Below are positions 9,139 to 18,002 of a DNA stretch of 64,000 nt, piece after piece. The DNA is from Agaribacterium haliotis. GTDB taxonomy: Bacteria; Pseudomonadota; Gammaproteobacteria; Pseudomonadales; Cellvibrionaceae. How positions within the stretch are numbered: the first letter of the stretch is position 1; every line of letters starts with the position of its first letter. The DNA is taken from assembly GCF_002312815.1 (NCBI RefSeq), contig NZ_NKQJ01000007.1:62001-126000 (forward strand), in the 5' to 3' direction. Both the position numbers and the translations under genes were made by a program. The notes under the pieces were generated by a model. It was not told where the DNA came from and did not search any database. It saw nothing but the letters and a program-made list of their open reading frames with translations.

Positions 9139-10650
9139 ATGTACACATTGGGCATAGATCTTGGCACATCTTCAGTAAAACTGTCACTGTTTGATGCACA
9201 GGCGGGTGCGCAGATCGATGCACTGACAAGCCCCGAAACGGAGTTTGAGATTATTTCTTCTCAGCCCGGCTGGGCCGAGCAAGAGCCCGAGCTGTGGTGG
9301 CAGGCCGTTGAGCAGGGCATAACAAACTTGTTAGCGCGCAACCCCGGCGCGGGTGTTAAGGTGCGCGCCATCGGCATCGCCTATCAAATGCACGGTTTGG
9401 TGGCTGTAGATAAACAGCGCCGGGCTGTGTGCCCGTCGATTATCTGGTGTGACAGCCGCGCAGTTGATGTCGGTGCAACGCTTGGCAAAACGCTCGGCGA
9501 GCGCTGGTGTAAACAGAGGCTGTTAAATACGCCCGGCAATTTTACCTTAAGTAAATTGTTGTGGCTTAAACAGCACAAGGCCGAGACGTTTAAGCGCATC
9601 GACAAAATTATGCTGCCCGGCGACTATATCGCCATGCGCCTTAGTGGTCGCTGCACAACCAGTGCAAGTGGCCTTTCGGAAGCGACCTTGTGGGATTTTG
9701 TGCAAAGCGCTGCTGCGAGCGATACGCTGCAAAAAGCCGGCTTAAGTAGCGAGCTGCTGCCCGAGCTTAAAAGCAACCTCGGTATTGCGGCGACACTTAA
9801 AGCGGAGCTTGCCAAAGAGCTTGGGCTCGGTTCGGGTGCCGGCGATGATGTTGTTTTGAGTTATCGCGCTGGCGATCAGGTCAATAACGCCTTGAGCCTC
9901 GGCGCATTTAAGCACGGCGATATTGCCGCATCGGCGGGAACCTCAGGTGTTATTTACGGCGTTAGCAATACCTTGATTTGCGACGAGACTCAGCGTATTA
10001 ACAGTTTTTTACATATTGCTGAACCCGGCGCCGAGCAGCCGCTTGGTTTGCTGGCCTGCATCAATGGTGCCGGGCGCATGTACAGCTGGCTAAAGCAGCT
10101 GCTAGATGAAGCCGGCTCGACGCTTAGTTATCAGCAGCTCTCCGAACTTTCGGCGACGGCGCCGGTGGCCTCTGAAGGGTTGATGGTGCTGCCCTTTGGC
10201 AATGGCGCCGAGCGCCTGCTCGGAAATCATGCCGCCCAGCGGGCACAGATTGAAGGTTTGGATTTAAATCGCCACGGCTTGGCACATATGGCGCGCGCGG
10301 TTCAAGAGGGCGTGGCATTTGCGATGGCCATGGGCATGAAGCAGCTCGAAAGCTTAGGCTTTGGCGCAACAAAGATAGTTGCCGCCCACGACAGTTTATT
10401 TCTCAGTGAAGTTTTCAGGCAGAGCCTCAGTGATTGCACCGGCCTACCTATACAGCTATTTAGTACCAGCGGCGCCGAGGGTGCTGCCCGGGCTGCGGCC
10501 TGGGGCTGCGCTTTTTACCAAAATGCAGAGCAGGCTTTTGTTTCGCTGGAGCCGGTCGGCAAGGAAATTCAGCCCTCAAAACACCGCACAGAACTCAAGC
10601 AGCAGCAACTGCGTTGGCTGCAGTTGTTAAAGACAAAACAGCCCGAATAA
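9139..10650 (+). CDS. xylB: Xylulokinase
   Basis: 503 residues, normal length for the FGGY kinase family. It phosphorylates D-xylulose to xylulose 5-phosphate with ATP. The first FGGY half starts with the phosphate-binding motif GIDLGTSSVK, followed by an IAYQMHGLVAVD segment and the IIWCDSRA substrate region. The second half has the ATP-binding ASAGTSGVIYGV motif, and later GAEGAARAAAWGCAFY. The GGGGCTTT spacer precedes the ATG. It is 12 bases upstream of xylA and so forms one operon with it; the kinase/isomerase pair gives the full route into the pentose phosphate pathway. Confidence 0.95.
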   Translation: MYTLGIDLGTSSVKLSLFDAQAGAQIDALTSPETEFEIISSQPGWAEQEPELWWQAVEQGITNLLARNPGAGVKVRAIGIAYQMHGLVAVDKQRRAVCPSIIWCDSRAVDVGATLGKTLGERWCKQRLLNTPGNFTLSKLLWLKQHKAETFKRIDKIMLPGDYIAMRLSGRCTTSASGLSEATLWDFVQSAAASDTLQKAGLSSELLPELKSNLGIAATLKAELAKELGLGSGAGDDVVLSYRAGDQVNNALSLGAFKHGDIAASAGTSGVIYGVSNTLICDETQRINSFLHIAEPGAEQPLGLLACINGAGRMYSWLKQLLDEAGSTLSYQQLSELSATAPVASEGLMVLPFGNGAERLLGNHAAQRAQIEGLDLNRHGLAHMARAVQEGVAFAMAMGMKQLESLGFGATKIVAAHDSLFLSEVFRQSLSDCTGLPIQLFSTSGAEGAARAAAWGCAFYQNAEQAFVSLEPVGKEIQPSKHRTELKQQQLRWLQLLKTKQPE

Positions 10651-10662
10651 GGAGCATAGTTT

Positions 10663-11994
10663 ATGGCAGCATTGATAGGCTCGACGGAATATTTCCCCGG
10701 CATTGATGAAATTAAGTTTGAAGGCACAGGCAGTAACAAGGCTTTAGCTTACCGCTACTACGATGAAAACCGTGTTGTTGCCGGAAAAACAATGAAAGAG
10801 CACTTTAAGTTTGCCGTGTGCTGGTGGCACAGCTTTTGTGGCACCGGGGCCGACCCTTTTGGCCCGGGTACCTTTGTTTATCCGTGGGCAAATATTAGTG
10901 ACCCGATCGCGCGGGCCAAAGCTAAATTTGATGCGGCGTTTGAGTTTATTGGCAAGCTTGGTCTGCCGTATTACTGTTTTCACGATATGGATTTAGTTGA
11001 TGAAGCGCCGAGTCGGGCCGAGACAAAAAAACGCCTGTGGGCGCTTGCCGATTACGCCCAGGAAAAACAGCAGGCCTCGGGTATTAAATTGTTGTGGGGC
11101 ACCAGCAATTTATTTTCTCATCCGCGCTATATGAACGGCGCCGCCACCAACCCCAATTTTGACGTGCTCGCGCGTGCGGGCGCGCAGGTTAAAGACGCGC
11201 TCGATATTACCATTGCCTTAGGTGGTGAAAACTATGTGTTTTGGGGTGGGCGCGAGGGTTATATGAGCCTGCTTAACACCGATGTTAAACGTGAAAAAGA
11301 ACACCTGGCGCGATTTTTAACAATGGCCAGAGATTATGGCCGCAAACAGGGCTTTTGCGGTAATTTTCTAATCGAACCCAAACCGATGGAACCGTCAAAA
11401 CACCAGTACGATTTTGACAGCGAAACCGTAATCGGCTTTTTACACAAGTACGATTTGCAGCACGACTTTAAATTAAATATTGAAACGAATCACGCAACCC
11501 TGGCCGGCCACACAATGGAGCATGAAATGACCGTTGCCGCCGATGCCGGCATGCTCGGCAGCATAGACGCCAATCGCGGCGACTACCAAAACGCCTGGGA
11601 TACGGATCAGTTCCCCTACAACCTAAATGAGTGTGTTGAAATGATGCTGGTACTGCTGCGCAGCGGTGGCCTGCAAGGCGGGGGTGTGAATTTTGACGCC
11701 AAGCGCCGGCGCAATTCGACTGATTTACACGATGCTTTTTATGGCCATATTGGTGGCATCGATGTTTTTGCCCGGGCTTTATTAATTGCCGAGCAGCTGC
11801 TGGAAAAATCCGAACTTGAACTTATGCGCAAACAGCGTTACCAGAGCTTTGATAGCGGTAAGGGCTTGGCTTTTGCCAACGGGCAGCTGGATCTTCAAGA
11901 GCTCGCTGCAATTGGCGATAAGTTAGAAGAGCCTTTGCCTATCAGTGGCCAACAAGAACGATATGAGAATATTATAAATCGCTTTATTTACTAA
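10663..11994 (+). CDS. xylA: Xylose isomerase
   Basis: 443 residues, the length of class II xylose isomerases such as the E. coli enzyme. It interconverts D-xylose and D-xylulose with two divalent metal ions. Recognised parts: [18 protein letters not shown] near the N-terminus, the catalytic His region [12 protein letters not shown], the metal-ligand Glu in [17 protein letters not shown], and [17 protein letters not shown] and GSIDANRGD further on. A good ribosome site (AAGGAG) overlaps the xylB stop. It is cotranscribed with xylB. No secretion signal, so cytoplasmic. Confidence 0.97.
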   Translation: MAALIGSTEYFPGIDEIKFEGTGSNKALAYRYYDENRVVAGKTMKEHFKFAVCWWHSFCGTGADPFGPGTFVYPWANISDPIARAKAKFDAAFEFIGKLGLPYYCFHDMDLVDEAPSRAETKKRLWALADYAQEKQQASGIKLLWGTSNLFSHPRYMNGAATNPNFDVLARAGAQVKDALDITIALGGENYVFWGGREGYMSLLNTDVKREKEHLARFLTMARDYGRKQGFCGNFLIEPKPMEPSKHQYDFDSETVIGFLHKYDLQHDFKLNIETNHATLAGHTMEHEMTVAADAGMLGSIDANRGDYQNAWDTDQFPYNLNECVEMMLVLLRSGGLQGGGVNFDAKRRRNSTDLHDAFYGHIGGIDVFARALLIAEQLLEKSELELMRKQRYQSFDSGKGLAFANGQLDLQELAAIGDKLEEPLPISGQQERYENIINRFIY

Positions 11995-12302
11995 AGCTGT
12001 CGATGCTCTGGTGTGCAGGTGACGGGAGTTTTAGTGGAAAAGCCTGTGGGGCTTAGGTCGGGCGCTTGGCGCAAACGAAAGCTTTGTTTTACTAAAGCGT
12101 TAATATTTGCCAGAATCCGTCATCGTTTTTGTTAACCTGCTTGTTTTGTCCAGCAGAAATACAAAGATAGGTGAAAAGGAAATATAGCTGACAAATTGTT
12201 GGAATATAAAAGCGCTATAAAAATAACATCGCTCTAAGTGCGCTGTGTTTAAGGCGCCGATAACAACATTCTCAACACAACCTCTTTGGATTTAGGTACT
12301 GT
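11995..12302. other. Intergenic region between xylA and the sugar transporter
   Basis: 308 bases, AT-rich towards the transporter. It includes TATAaaAGCGCTATAAAAATAAC around 12207-12229, which could hold a promoter or operator. The TTATG-7-CATAA operator seen before xylB is not repeated here. No ORF or RNA is evident. Confidence 0.4.
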
Positions 12303-13775
12303 ATGTCTGATTTAGCTGGTGCAAGCTCTCAAGGTTCAGGTTCTCAAGCTTCAAAAGACGCAGGTTTTACTGCGTCAGCAGGGCCTGAGCAAGAACACAG
12401 TTTGACGGTCATTTTGATCAGTTGTATCGCAACGATCGGCGGTTTTTTATTTGGTTTTGATAGTGGTGTTATTAATGGCACCGTTGAAGGGCTGCGTGTG
12501 GCCTTTAATGCCGATGATATCGGCACGGGTTTTAATGTCGCTTCGATGTTGCTCGGTTGTGCGCTTGGCGCCTTTTGTGCCGGTTGGCTGGCCGATATCT
12601 TTGGCCGCCGCGTTATGCTTATTGTTGCCTCGGTGCTTTTTATTATATCGGCCTGGGGCTCAGGTGCGGCGGGCAGTTCAGCGGCATTTATTATATTTCG
12701 CATTATCGGTGGTCTGGCCGTTGGCGCCGCCAGTGTCATGGCGCCTGCCTATATCAGTGAAGTTGCGCCGGCGCGCTATCGCGGCCGCCTGGCTTCGATT
12801 CAACAGGTGGCCATTATCCTGGGTTTGACGGTGGCCTTTTTAAGTAATTTTTTGTTGGCTAAGTTATCCGGTTCGGCGCTTAACCCGTTGTGGTTTGGCA
12901 AAGAGACCTGGCGCTGGATGTTCTGGGTGGAACTTATTCCGGCAGTTATCTTTTTTGTAGCGCTGTTATTTATTCCTGAAAGCCCACGCTACCTTGTTGC
13001 CAGAGCTAAAAAAAGCAAAGCCGTAGCGGTATTAACAAAGCTCTATGGCGCGACGGCTGAAAAAAAATACCAGGATATTCAAGCGTCACTTGCCCAGGAT
13101 CACCGCCCGAGCTTTCGCGACCTGATTGATTCAAACACAAAACGTCTGCGCCCGATCGTATGGCTGGGCATCGGTTTGGCTAGCTTCCAGCAGTTGGTCG
13201 GCATCAATGTGATTTTTTATTACGGTGCGGTGCTGTGGCAGGCCGTTGGTTTTTCTGAAAATGACGCGCTGCTGATCAATGTAGCCTCTGGCAGTTTGAG
13301 CATAGCGGCGGTGACTGTCGCACTGCTGTTAATTGACAAAGTCGGCCGCAAACCACTGTTGCTTATTGGCTCTAGCGGTATGGCTGTTGCCCTTACACTT
13401 GCCGCGTTTGCGTTTTCAACTGCAAATCTAGGTGCGGATGGCGCGGTCAGTTTAAGTGATAACATGGGTTTGTTAGCTTTAGTGGCGGCCAATGTCTACG
13501 TGGTTTTCTTTAACTTTTCGTGGGGGCCGGTGATGTGGGTGATGCTCGGTGAAATGTTCCCAAATCAAATACGCGGCTCTGGCCTTGCGGTTGCCGGCTT
13601 GTTTCAGTGGGGCTCAAATTTTGCGATCACCATGACCTTCCCAATTTTTGTGGCGGCGCTGGGCCTAGCCTTGACCTACAGCTTGTACGCGTTTTTTGCG
13701 GCACTTTCTATTTTGTTTGTATTTAAATTTGTGCGCGAAACCAAAGGTGTTGAGTTGGAACAAATGCAAGGTTAA
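12303..13775 (+). CDS. Sugar porter family MFS transporter, probable D-xylose/H+ symporter
   Basis: 490 residues with about 12 membrane segments. Sugar porter signatures are clear: GGFLFGFDSGVINGT in TM1, GRR after TM2 (ADIFGRRVML), PESPRYLVAR at the end of TM6, the QQLVGINVIFYYG motif of TM7, DKVGRKPLLL, and a C-terminal RETKGVELEQM. This is the XylE/GalP/GLUT type. The first 35 residues are an extra Ser/Gly/Ala-rich cytosolic leader. Position downstream of xylBA on the same strand points to xylose uptake, though other pentoses or hexoses are possible. A strong terminator follows. Confidence 0.9.
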   Translation: MSDLAGASSQGSGSQASKDAGFTASAGPEQEHSLTVILISCIATIGGFLFGFDSGVINGTVEGLRVAFNADDIGTGFNVASMLLGCALGAFCAGWLADIFGRRVMLIVASVLFIISAWGSGAAGSSAAFIIFRIIGGLAVGAASVMAPAYISEVAPARYRGRLASIQQVAIILGLTVAFLSNFLLAKLSGSALNPLWFGKETWRWMFWVELIPAVIFFVALLFIPESPRYLVARAKKSKAVAVLTKLYGATAEKKYQDIQASLAQDHRPSFRDLIDSNTKRLRPIVWLGIGLASFQQLVGINVIFYYGAVLWQAVGFSENDALLINVASGSLSIAAVTVALLLIDKVGRKPLLLIGSSGMAVALTLAAFAFSTANLGADGAVSLSDNMGLLALVAANVYVVFFNFSWGPVMWVMLGEMFPNQIRGSGLAVAGLFQWGSNFAITMTFPIFVAALGLALTYSLYAFFAALSILFVFKFVRETKGVELEQMQG

Positions 13776-13785
13776 AGCGTTTGTA

Positions 13786-13821
13786 TGAGTGTTTTAATAA
13801 ACATTAAAACACTCATTATTT
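13786..13821 (+). terminator. Rho-independent terminator of the xylose locus
   Basis: TGAGTGTTTTAAT (13786-13798), loop AAAC, ATTAAAACACTCA (13803-13815), followed by TTATTTG. A perfect 13-bp stem. It would also work for transcripts from the right. Confidence 0.85.
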
Positions 13822-13891
13822 GTACAATAAGCAAAAATAAGTATCGAGCTGTTGCAGTTTTAACGCCAATATCGGGCGCCGGCGCTTCCTG

Positions 13892-14218
13892 CTAAGCCTT
13901 TTTAACGTATTTAGCGGTAATCATCATTTCGCCGGCGCCGACAATTTTACAGTCGAGCTGGTGGTCTTTGCCGTCGACAATACGCTTAATGATGGCTTTG
14001 CTGCCAACTTTAATAACCTGAGAGCTGCCTTTTACTTTTAAGTCTTTAATGCAGGTGACCTTATCGCCTTGCTGCAGCGGCGCGCCGTTGGCATCTTTGA
14101 CTGCAAAGCTGTCTTGATCGTCCGGATTCCACTCGTGTGCACATTCTGGGCAAACTAAGTAGTTTTGATCTTGGTAAACAAATTCAGAGTGGCACTGGGG
14201 GCAAGGAGGGTAGGACAT
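13892..14218 (-). CDS. yjdM: PhnA/YjdM family zinc-ribbon protein
   Basis: 108 residues from ATG 14216-14218 with an AGGAGG-like site just upstream (on the minus strand, CCCTCCTT read on the plus). The N-terminal zinc ribbon has CPQCHSEF...CPECAHEW (two CxxC pairs), followed by the conserved PhnA domain (SFAVKDANGAPLQQGDKVTCIKDLKVKG...KVGSKAI) ending ITAKYVKKA. Despite the old name it is not a phosphonoacetate hydrolase, and its function is unsettled. A longer frame to 14467 overlaps the next gene and is not used. It lies 73 bases downstream of the efflux transporter gene and may be read from the same transcript. Confidence 0.92.
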   Translation of the reverse strand: MSYPPCPQCHSEFVYQDQNYLVCPECAHEWNPDDQDSFAVKDANGAPLQQGDKVTCIKDLKVKGSSQVIKVGSKAIIKRIVDGKDHQLDCKIVGAGEMMITAKYVKKA

Positions 14219-14291
14219 AGACGGTAGTTGATAGTTGGTGGTTGCTAGATGATCGTTGTAAGTGGCTATCCGGGGTAAATAATGAATATGT

Positions 14292-15521
14292 TTAGCTCTT
14301 AAAACACAGCCCACTGTTGTTTGCCGGCAGTGCCTTGCTTTCTTGTTTCTTAAAGTGCTGGTGCAAGAACAGGCAAACGGCAGCGAAGGCAATGCAAACA
14401 ATAGCGCCGAGGTTGGCGTGGCGAAAGCTGGCAAACTGGGCAATAAGGCCCATGGCGCTCGAGCCAAACATGGTGCCCATTTTAATCGCGTTTGAACACA
14501 GCGTCGACGTAAACGCGATGCGTGTGGGCAGCTGCTCTTGTAGGAAGGTCAGTGCCAGGCCGGCAAAAAGGCCGTAATAAATCGCGTTAACAGCCTGCAG
14601 TACAAAAAACTGCCAGACACTCTGCGCGTGGTAAATGCCAATGTAAAACAAGATCGCAAAGACAAAAGCAAAATAAAAAATGGCGGCTTTGCTCCACTGT
14701 TTGGCCAGCCGCGCAGAGATAAGCATCACCGGGATTTCCAGTAGCGCATCGCTCGCCATTAGCAAGCCCGGCAGCGCTGCAGAGAAACCGAGTTCTTGAA
14801 TGGTGTACAGCGGCATCGCCGAAGCGTAGAGCACATTGGCCGATGCGCCGAGGGTGACAACCGCAACCAACAACCAAAATGAGCGTGGCGCCGCGTGTTT
14901 ATCGCCGTGTTTAGCGCTGCTTGTAGCCTGATTGACTGCCGGCAACAGGCGCCTTGCGTAGCTAACGCAAGCGAGGCCGCAGAGCCCAGCGAGCAAAAAT
15001 GCAAGGCTAAAACTTAACTGTGCGGCAACAAAAAAAGCGATGGCCGGGCCGGCGATCCAGGCGATGGATATGGCGGCGCGCATACGCGTATTAAACTGGG
15101 TGATATCGATGTTTTGCTGCTCGCTGCTCCAGGCTCTTGCCAGGGTCAGCATTTGCGGAATGGCGGCATTGCCCAGGGCCACGGCAAACACGCCTGTGGC
15201 CAATATATACAAAAACGATGGCGAATTGAGCCCGGCCAAAAACGCAAACACGACAAAACCTGCGCTCATACCGAGCACGGATAAGCTGTAGATATTTAAG
15301 TTACTGCCGCCGCGATCACTTTTGTTGGCCAGCCATTGACTGCTGGCAAGGCCGGCTAAGGTAACGGCGATGGTGTAAAAAGCAAACAGCGCGGGAGCCA
15401 TATTCAGCTTATCGACGATAAATAAGCTCATAAGTGGGTGTGCAAGTGCACCGACCAAGCCGGTCAGGCTGCTAAGTATGTAAAAGAGTGCAACAGGTTG
15501 CTGCTGAAGGCGGCTGAACAA
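14292..15521 (-). CDS. Sugar efflux transporter-like MFS protein (SetA/SetB type)
   Basis: 409 residues, about 12 membrane helices. The N-terminal half resembles the Set family of E. coli: LTGLVGALAHPLMSLFIVDKL, the ASQWLANKSDRGG loop, GNAAIPQMLTLARAW, and ISIAWIAGPAIAF. Set proteins export sugars and non-metabolisable glucosides to relieve sugar-phosphate stress. Given the nearby xylose locus, export of pentoses or oligosaccharides is possible, but the substrate cannot be deduced. The promoter should lie in the 15522-15852 gap. Confidence 0.8.
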   Translation of the reverse strand: MFSRLQQQPVALFYILSSLTGLVGALAHPLMSLFIVDKLNMAPALFAFYTIAVTLAGLASSQWLANKSDRGGSNLNIYSLSVLGMSAGFVVFAFLAGLNSPSFLYILATGVFAVALGNAAIPQMLTLARAWSSEQQNIDITQFNTRMRAAISIAWIAGPAIAFFVAAQLSFSLAFLLAGLCGLACVSYARRLLPAVNQATSSAKHGDKHAAPRSFWLLVAVVTLGASANVLYASAMPLYTIQELGFSAALPGLLMASDALLEIPVMLISARLAKQWSKAAIFYFAFVFAILFYIGIYHAQSVWQFFVLQAVNAIYYGLFAGLALTFLQEQLPTRIAFTSTLCSNAIKMGTMFGSSAMGLIAQFASFRHANLGAIVCIAFAAVCLFLHQHFKKQESKALPANNSGLCFKS

Positions 15522-15852
15522 ACGAATACCCGGATCTGTTTTTTACTGCAGTGCTTTTATCTCAGCGCTTTTAGCTCCTTGCTTTTATCTGCGTGCATTT
15601 ATCCCAGTACCGTTCTATCAGTACCTTTTCTCAGTACATCCATGGGGTGATGGCGCCTAAAACCACTAAATTTGGGGCGCGCAGTCTAACACCTGTAGCG
15701 ATCTCGAAAAACAGCCCAACGGCGCTATAGCCATAATATTAAGATTGTTGTTGATATTGAAACTATGATATTTATTTTTGTGTATTTATTGGTCTAATAC
15801 CTGCGCTTACTATGCGCTTATCGAATCAGTGAAGACATTTAATGGAGCCCCT
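15522..15852. other. Divergent intergenic region with degenerate short repeats
   Basis: 331 bases. It contains degenerate direct repeats (TGCTTTTATCT twice; CAGTAC three times between about 15605 and 15640), and an AT-rich stretch near 15735-15790 suited to promoters. No ORF with family support. Confidence 0.4.
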
Positions 15853-16479
15853 ATGAGCAAGTTTCACGAATTTTTAAGTGCCGATAACGCAATCTTAGCG
15901 ATGATCGATCATCAGACCGGCCTGCTGGTCAGTTGCCGCGATCAGGACCCCCACCTGATGACGGCAAATATCAAAGGCCTGTGTTCGATGGCTAAAACCG
16001 TTGGCATGCCCTCGGTACTGACCGCTAGCATGCCCGAGGGGCCAAATGGCCCGCTGATGCCGGAAATTACCGATATTCTCGGCTCTGAGGTTATCAATCG
16101 CGCCGGTGAAATTAACGCCTGGAAAAGCCCGGAATTTAAACGCGCTATTGAAGCGAGCGGCCGCAAAAAAATCATCATGGCCGGCATTGTTACCGATGTG
16201 TGTTTAATGTTCCCTGCGATATCTGCCGTGCAGGAGGGTTATGATGTTTATGCGGTTGTCGATGCTTCCGGTACCTGGAACAAAGACGTTGCCGAGGCCG
16301 CGATTGCGCGCATGACTCAGGCGGGGGTAAAAGTTGCCACCTGGGCTTCGGTATTGGCTGAGGTGATGGACGATTGGCGCAGCGAAAAGGGCCTTGAGCT
16401 CGGCGGCGTGCTCGGCGAGCACACCAGCTACCGCTGGGTTTATAACAGCTTTTTGCAAGCGGCAAATGCTAAAGCCTAG
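15853..16479 (+). CDS. Isochorismatase-family cysteine hydrolase (YcaC-like)
   Basis: 208 residues from ATG 15853, with GGAG 9 bases upstream; a longer frame from 15778 lacks a ribosome site. The catalytic triad of the family is visible: Asp in AMIDHQTGLL, Lys in GRKKIIMAG, Cys in VTDVCLMFPA. It closely follows the YcaC octameric hydrolase pattern (HEFLSADNAILAMIDHQ). The physiological substrate of YcaC proteins is not known; some act on amides. The stop codon TAG is formed by the junction with the MITE that begins at 16479; before insertion it would have been TAA, with the protein unchanged. A second, exported member of the same family lies at 24900-25658. Confidence 0.9.
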   Translation: MSKFHEFLSADNAILAMIDHQTGLLVSCRDQDPHLMTANIKGLCSMAKTVGMPSVLTASMPEGPNGPLMPEITDILGSEVINRAGEINAWKSPEFKRAIEASGRKKIIMAGIVTDVCLMFPAISAVQEGYDVYAVVDASGTWNKDVAEAAIARMTQAGVKVATWASVLAEVMDDWRSEKGLELGGVLGEHTSYRWVYNSFLQAANAKA

Positions 16480-16741
16480 GGCCTGTTAACACTAATTAAA
16501 TACGCTCTGCTGGAGCCTGAGTATTCGCCCAGAAAGGCACTTTGAGCGCAGTTTAGCAAGCTAAATAAGCGATAAGTAACGCATCTGGACGGATATTCAA
16601 GCCCAGCCCTTCGGGTTGTGCCCCTCATCCCGCTCTCTGTGTTGTTTGTCGCTTATTTGGAGCAACCAAACTGCGCTTCAAACGCCTTGAGAGCAGAATG
16701 AGGGGCGCAACAGAGTGCATTTAATTAGTGTTAACAGGCCC
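16479..16741 (-). mobile_element. MITE-like element, copy A (263 bp)
   Basis: Terminal inverted repeats begin GGGCCTGTTAACACTAATTA and extend about 31 bases with two or three mismatches. Flanked by TA on both sides (16477-16478 and 16742-16743). The interior forms a second, longer imperfect palindrome (GAGCGCAGTTT...AAATAAGCGA against TCGCTTATTT...AAACTGCGCT). It has no coding capacity. It is in the reverse orientation relative to copies B (22350) and C (40698), and nearly identical to them. Confidence 0.9.
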
Positions 16742-17084
16742 TAATATCATCTCAGCTCCCGGCCCGTATAAAGGGCTGGGTGGCGAATGGGTGCTTAATT
16801 GGCGGGTTGTTGGCGGTTAATGGGTGACTAGTTGAAGGCTAGGCCCTGGAAAATGGCAGTTAACAGGCCCTAGCTAAGGCATTCCAAAAAAGCTTAAGCT
16901 TTGAGCAAAATATGCTGACGTTTGCACGTTTTACTCAGGCATATGCTCAGCCTTGCGCCTTTTTAAAAATATTGTTGGCAATAGGCGCCTACCGTGTACG
17001 GGCCTCGCTTGCCATTCGCTGCTAATTCCTCTAATTTCGAGCCTAGTTTTTAATGTTGTGCTGTAAATAAACTGTGTTCGATCC
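16742..17084. other. Intergenic region with MITE remnant
   Basis: 343 bases downstream of copy A. Apart from the 16840-16873 remnant I see only AT-rich sequence with possible promoter elements for the next gene. Confidence 0.4.
16840..16873. repeat. Internally deleted MITE remnant
   Basis: TAGGCCCTG at the left and GTTAACAGGCCCTA (16859-16872) at the right, separated by about ten bases and bounded by TA on both sides. This looks like the two ends of the 263-bp family with nearly everything between them lost. Confidence 0.4.
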
Positions 17085-17582
17085 ATGTTAACGACGTACT
17101 TAAAACCGAGCTCAAAACCGCGCTGCAAGCCGCTTACAGGCGGGCTTTTGTTGCTTATGGCTCTGGCACTGCCTGGCTACGCCTGTGACAATCACGGCGC
17201 AGGCTACGGTATGCGTTATGGGCACCAGTCGTTTTCACCTTTGCGAGCGTCGGCAGCAACGCTAGGTGCCCGGGCTGCCTATATAAAACTCAGCGCCCCA
17301 CTGACGGTGCGCACAAGTGCGAACCAAAACACAGAAATTGCATTTCAATACAGTGTGGTCGGCGCGCAAGCTGATGCGCCGGTAGAACTTAGTTTGAACT
17401 TTGATCCGGCCGAGGTCTTAAGTAGTGCAGAGCCGGTTGTTGTCAATCAAGCAAGCGGCAGCCACACTTTTGTGGTGCTTGCCAAGCAAGCGGGTACTTA
17501 CCGACTTGAATTAAGTGCCCGCAGTTTGCAAGCTTCAGAAGAGCTAGTACGGCGCAAAACTGTGTATATTGCGGTGCAGTAG
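17085..17582 (+). CDS. Exported protein of unknown function
   Basis: 165 residues. The N-terminus is basic, followed by a hydrophobic core (GGLLLLMALALPGYA) and likely signal peptidase I cleavage before CDNHGAG. The mature start CDNHGAGYGMRYGHQSF is unusual: rich in Gly, His, Tyr, with one Cys. From about residue 60 it reads like a single beta-sandwich domain (APLTVRTSANQNTEIAFQYSVVG...GSHTFVVLAKQAGTYRLELSA). I do not recognise the family. The ribosome site is weak. It stands alone between a MITE remnant and the zinc cluster; the Cys/His start might bind metal, but that is speculation. Confidence 0.6.
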   Translation: MLTTYLKPSSKPRCKPLTGGLLLLMALALPGYACDNHGAGYGMRYGHQSFSPLRASAATLGARAAYIKLSAPLTVRTSANQNTEIAFQYSVVGAQADAPVELSLNFDPAEVLSSAEPVVVNQASGSHTFVVLAKQAGTYRLELSARSLQASEELVRRKTVYIAVQ

Positions 17583-17642
17583 TGCCGCGAAGTGCCTGTT
17601 AAGTTTTTTGCGCTAGGACAAACACCACGTCTTAAACATCAA

Positions 17643-17759
17643 TTAGTTGCTCTCTATTTCAACCGGCCCGTGATCGTCGCAGTGATCGCCGTGTACGTGA
17701 TGTAAGCGCCCATCTAGCAAATAGTCAATATGATTGCCGTGAGGCCCAGCTTCGTGGCC
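17643..17759 (-). pseudogene. Remnant of a small His-rich zinc-binding protein gene
   Basis: Reading leftwards, 38 codons in frame to TAA (17643-17645) encode a His/Asp-rich peptide with HEAGPHGNHIDYLLDG and HGDHCDDHG. It resembles the C-terminal part of small His-rich proteins found next to zinc-uptake and Zur-controlled genes in many bacteria. The frame is closed directly upstream by TAG (17760-17762) and there is no start codon, so it is 5'-truncated or mutated. It lies on the other side of the 17827-17845 palindrome from pyrC, where a divergent member of the same regulon would be expected. I see no matching N-terminal part in the other frames. Confidence 0.6.
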
Positions 17760-17826
17760 CTAGACCAATCAGTAGTCAATGCACTGTCACGAATGCAAGA
17801 GTAGAGCATTAGCAAATCAGTAGATA

Positions 17827-17845
17827 AATGATACGTTGTATCATA
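17827..17845. promoter_or_regulatory. Palindromic operator, probable Zur-type site
   Basis: ATGATAC (17828-17834), GTT, GTATCAT (17838-17844) is a perfect 7-bp inverted repeat with 3-base spacer. The same palindrome with 8-bp arms occurs at 36541-36559 before the TonB receptor operon. Both sites sit about 158 bases from the start codon of the first gene. Symmetry and length fit a Fur-superfamily site. The zinc-sparing genes downstream point to Zur, though the bases differ from the classical GTTATAnTATAAC core. Confidence 0.6.
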
Positions 17846-18002
17846 TCATTGCGGCCGCCTTGTTTATGTCGCTGTATTCGTATTGCTCCCTTCTATTGCT
17901 TTAGCGTTTAGCAAATTGCTGTGTGCCTTTGATATCTGCAGCCCTTTGTTGTAGCAGGCGTTTACAGCCGTAGATAAAAGCAGTGCGTTACTGGAGTTTA
18001 AA

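Noticed and set aside
14219-14467. N-terminal extension of the PhnA-like protein
   Set aside because: It overlaps the efflux MFS gene and lacks any family match; a strong ribosome site precedes ATG 14218.
16479-16741. Coding potential of the MITE
   Set aside because: No frame longer than a few dozen codons is shared across the three copies; the sequence is palindromic, which explains the mirrored frames.
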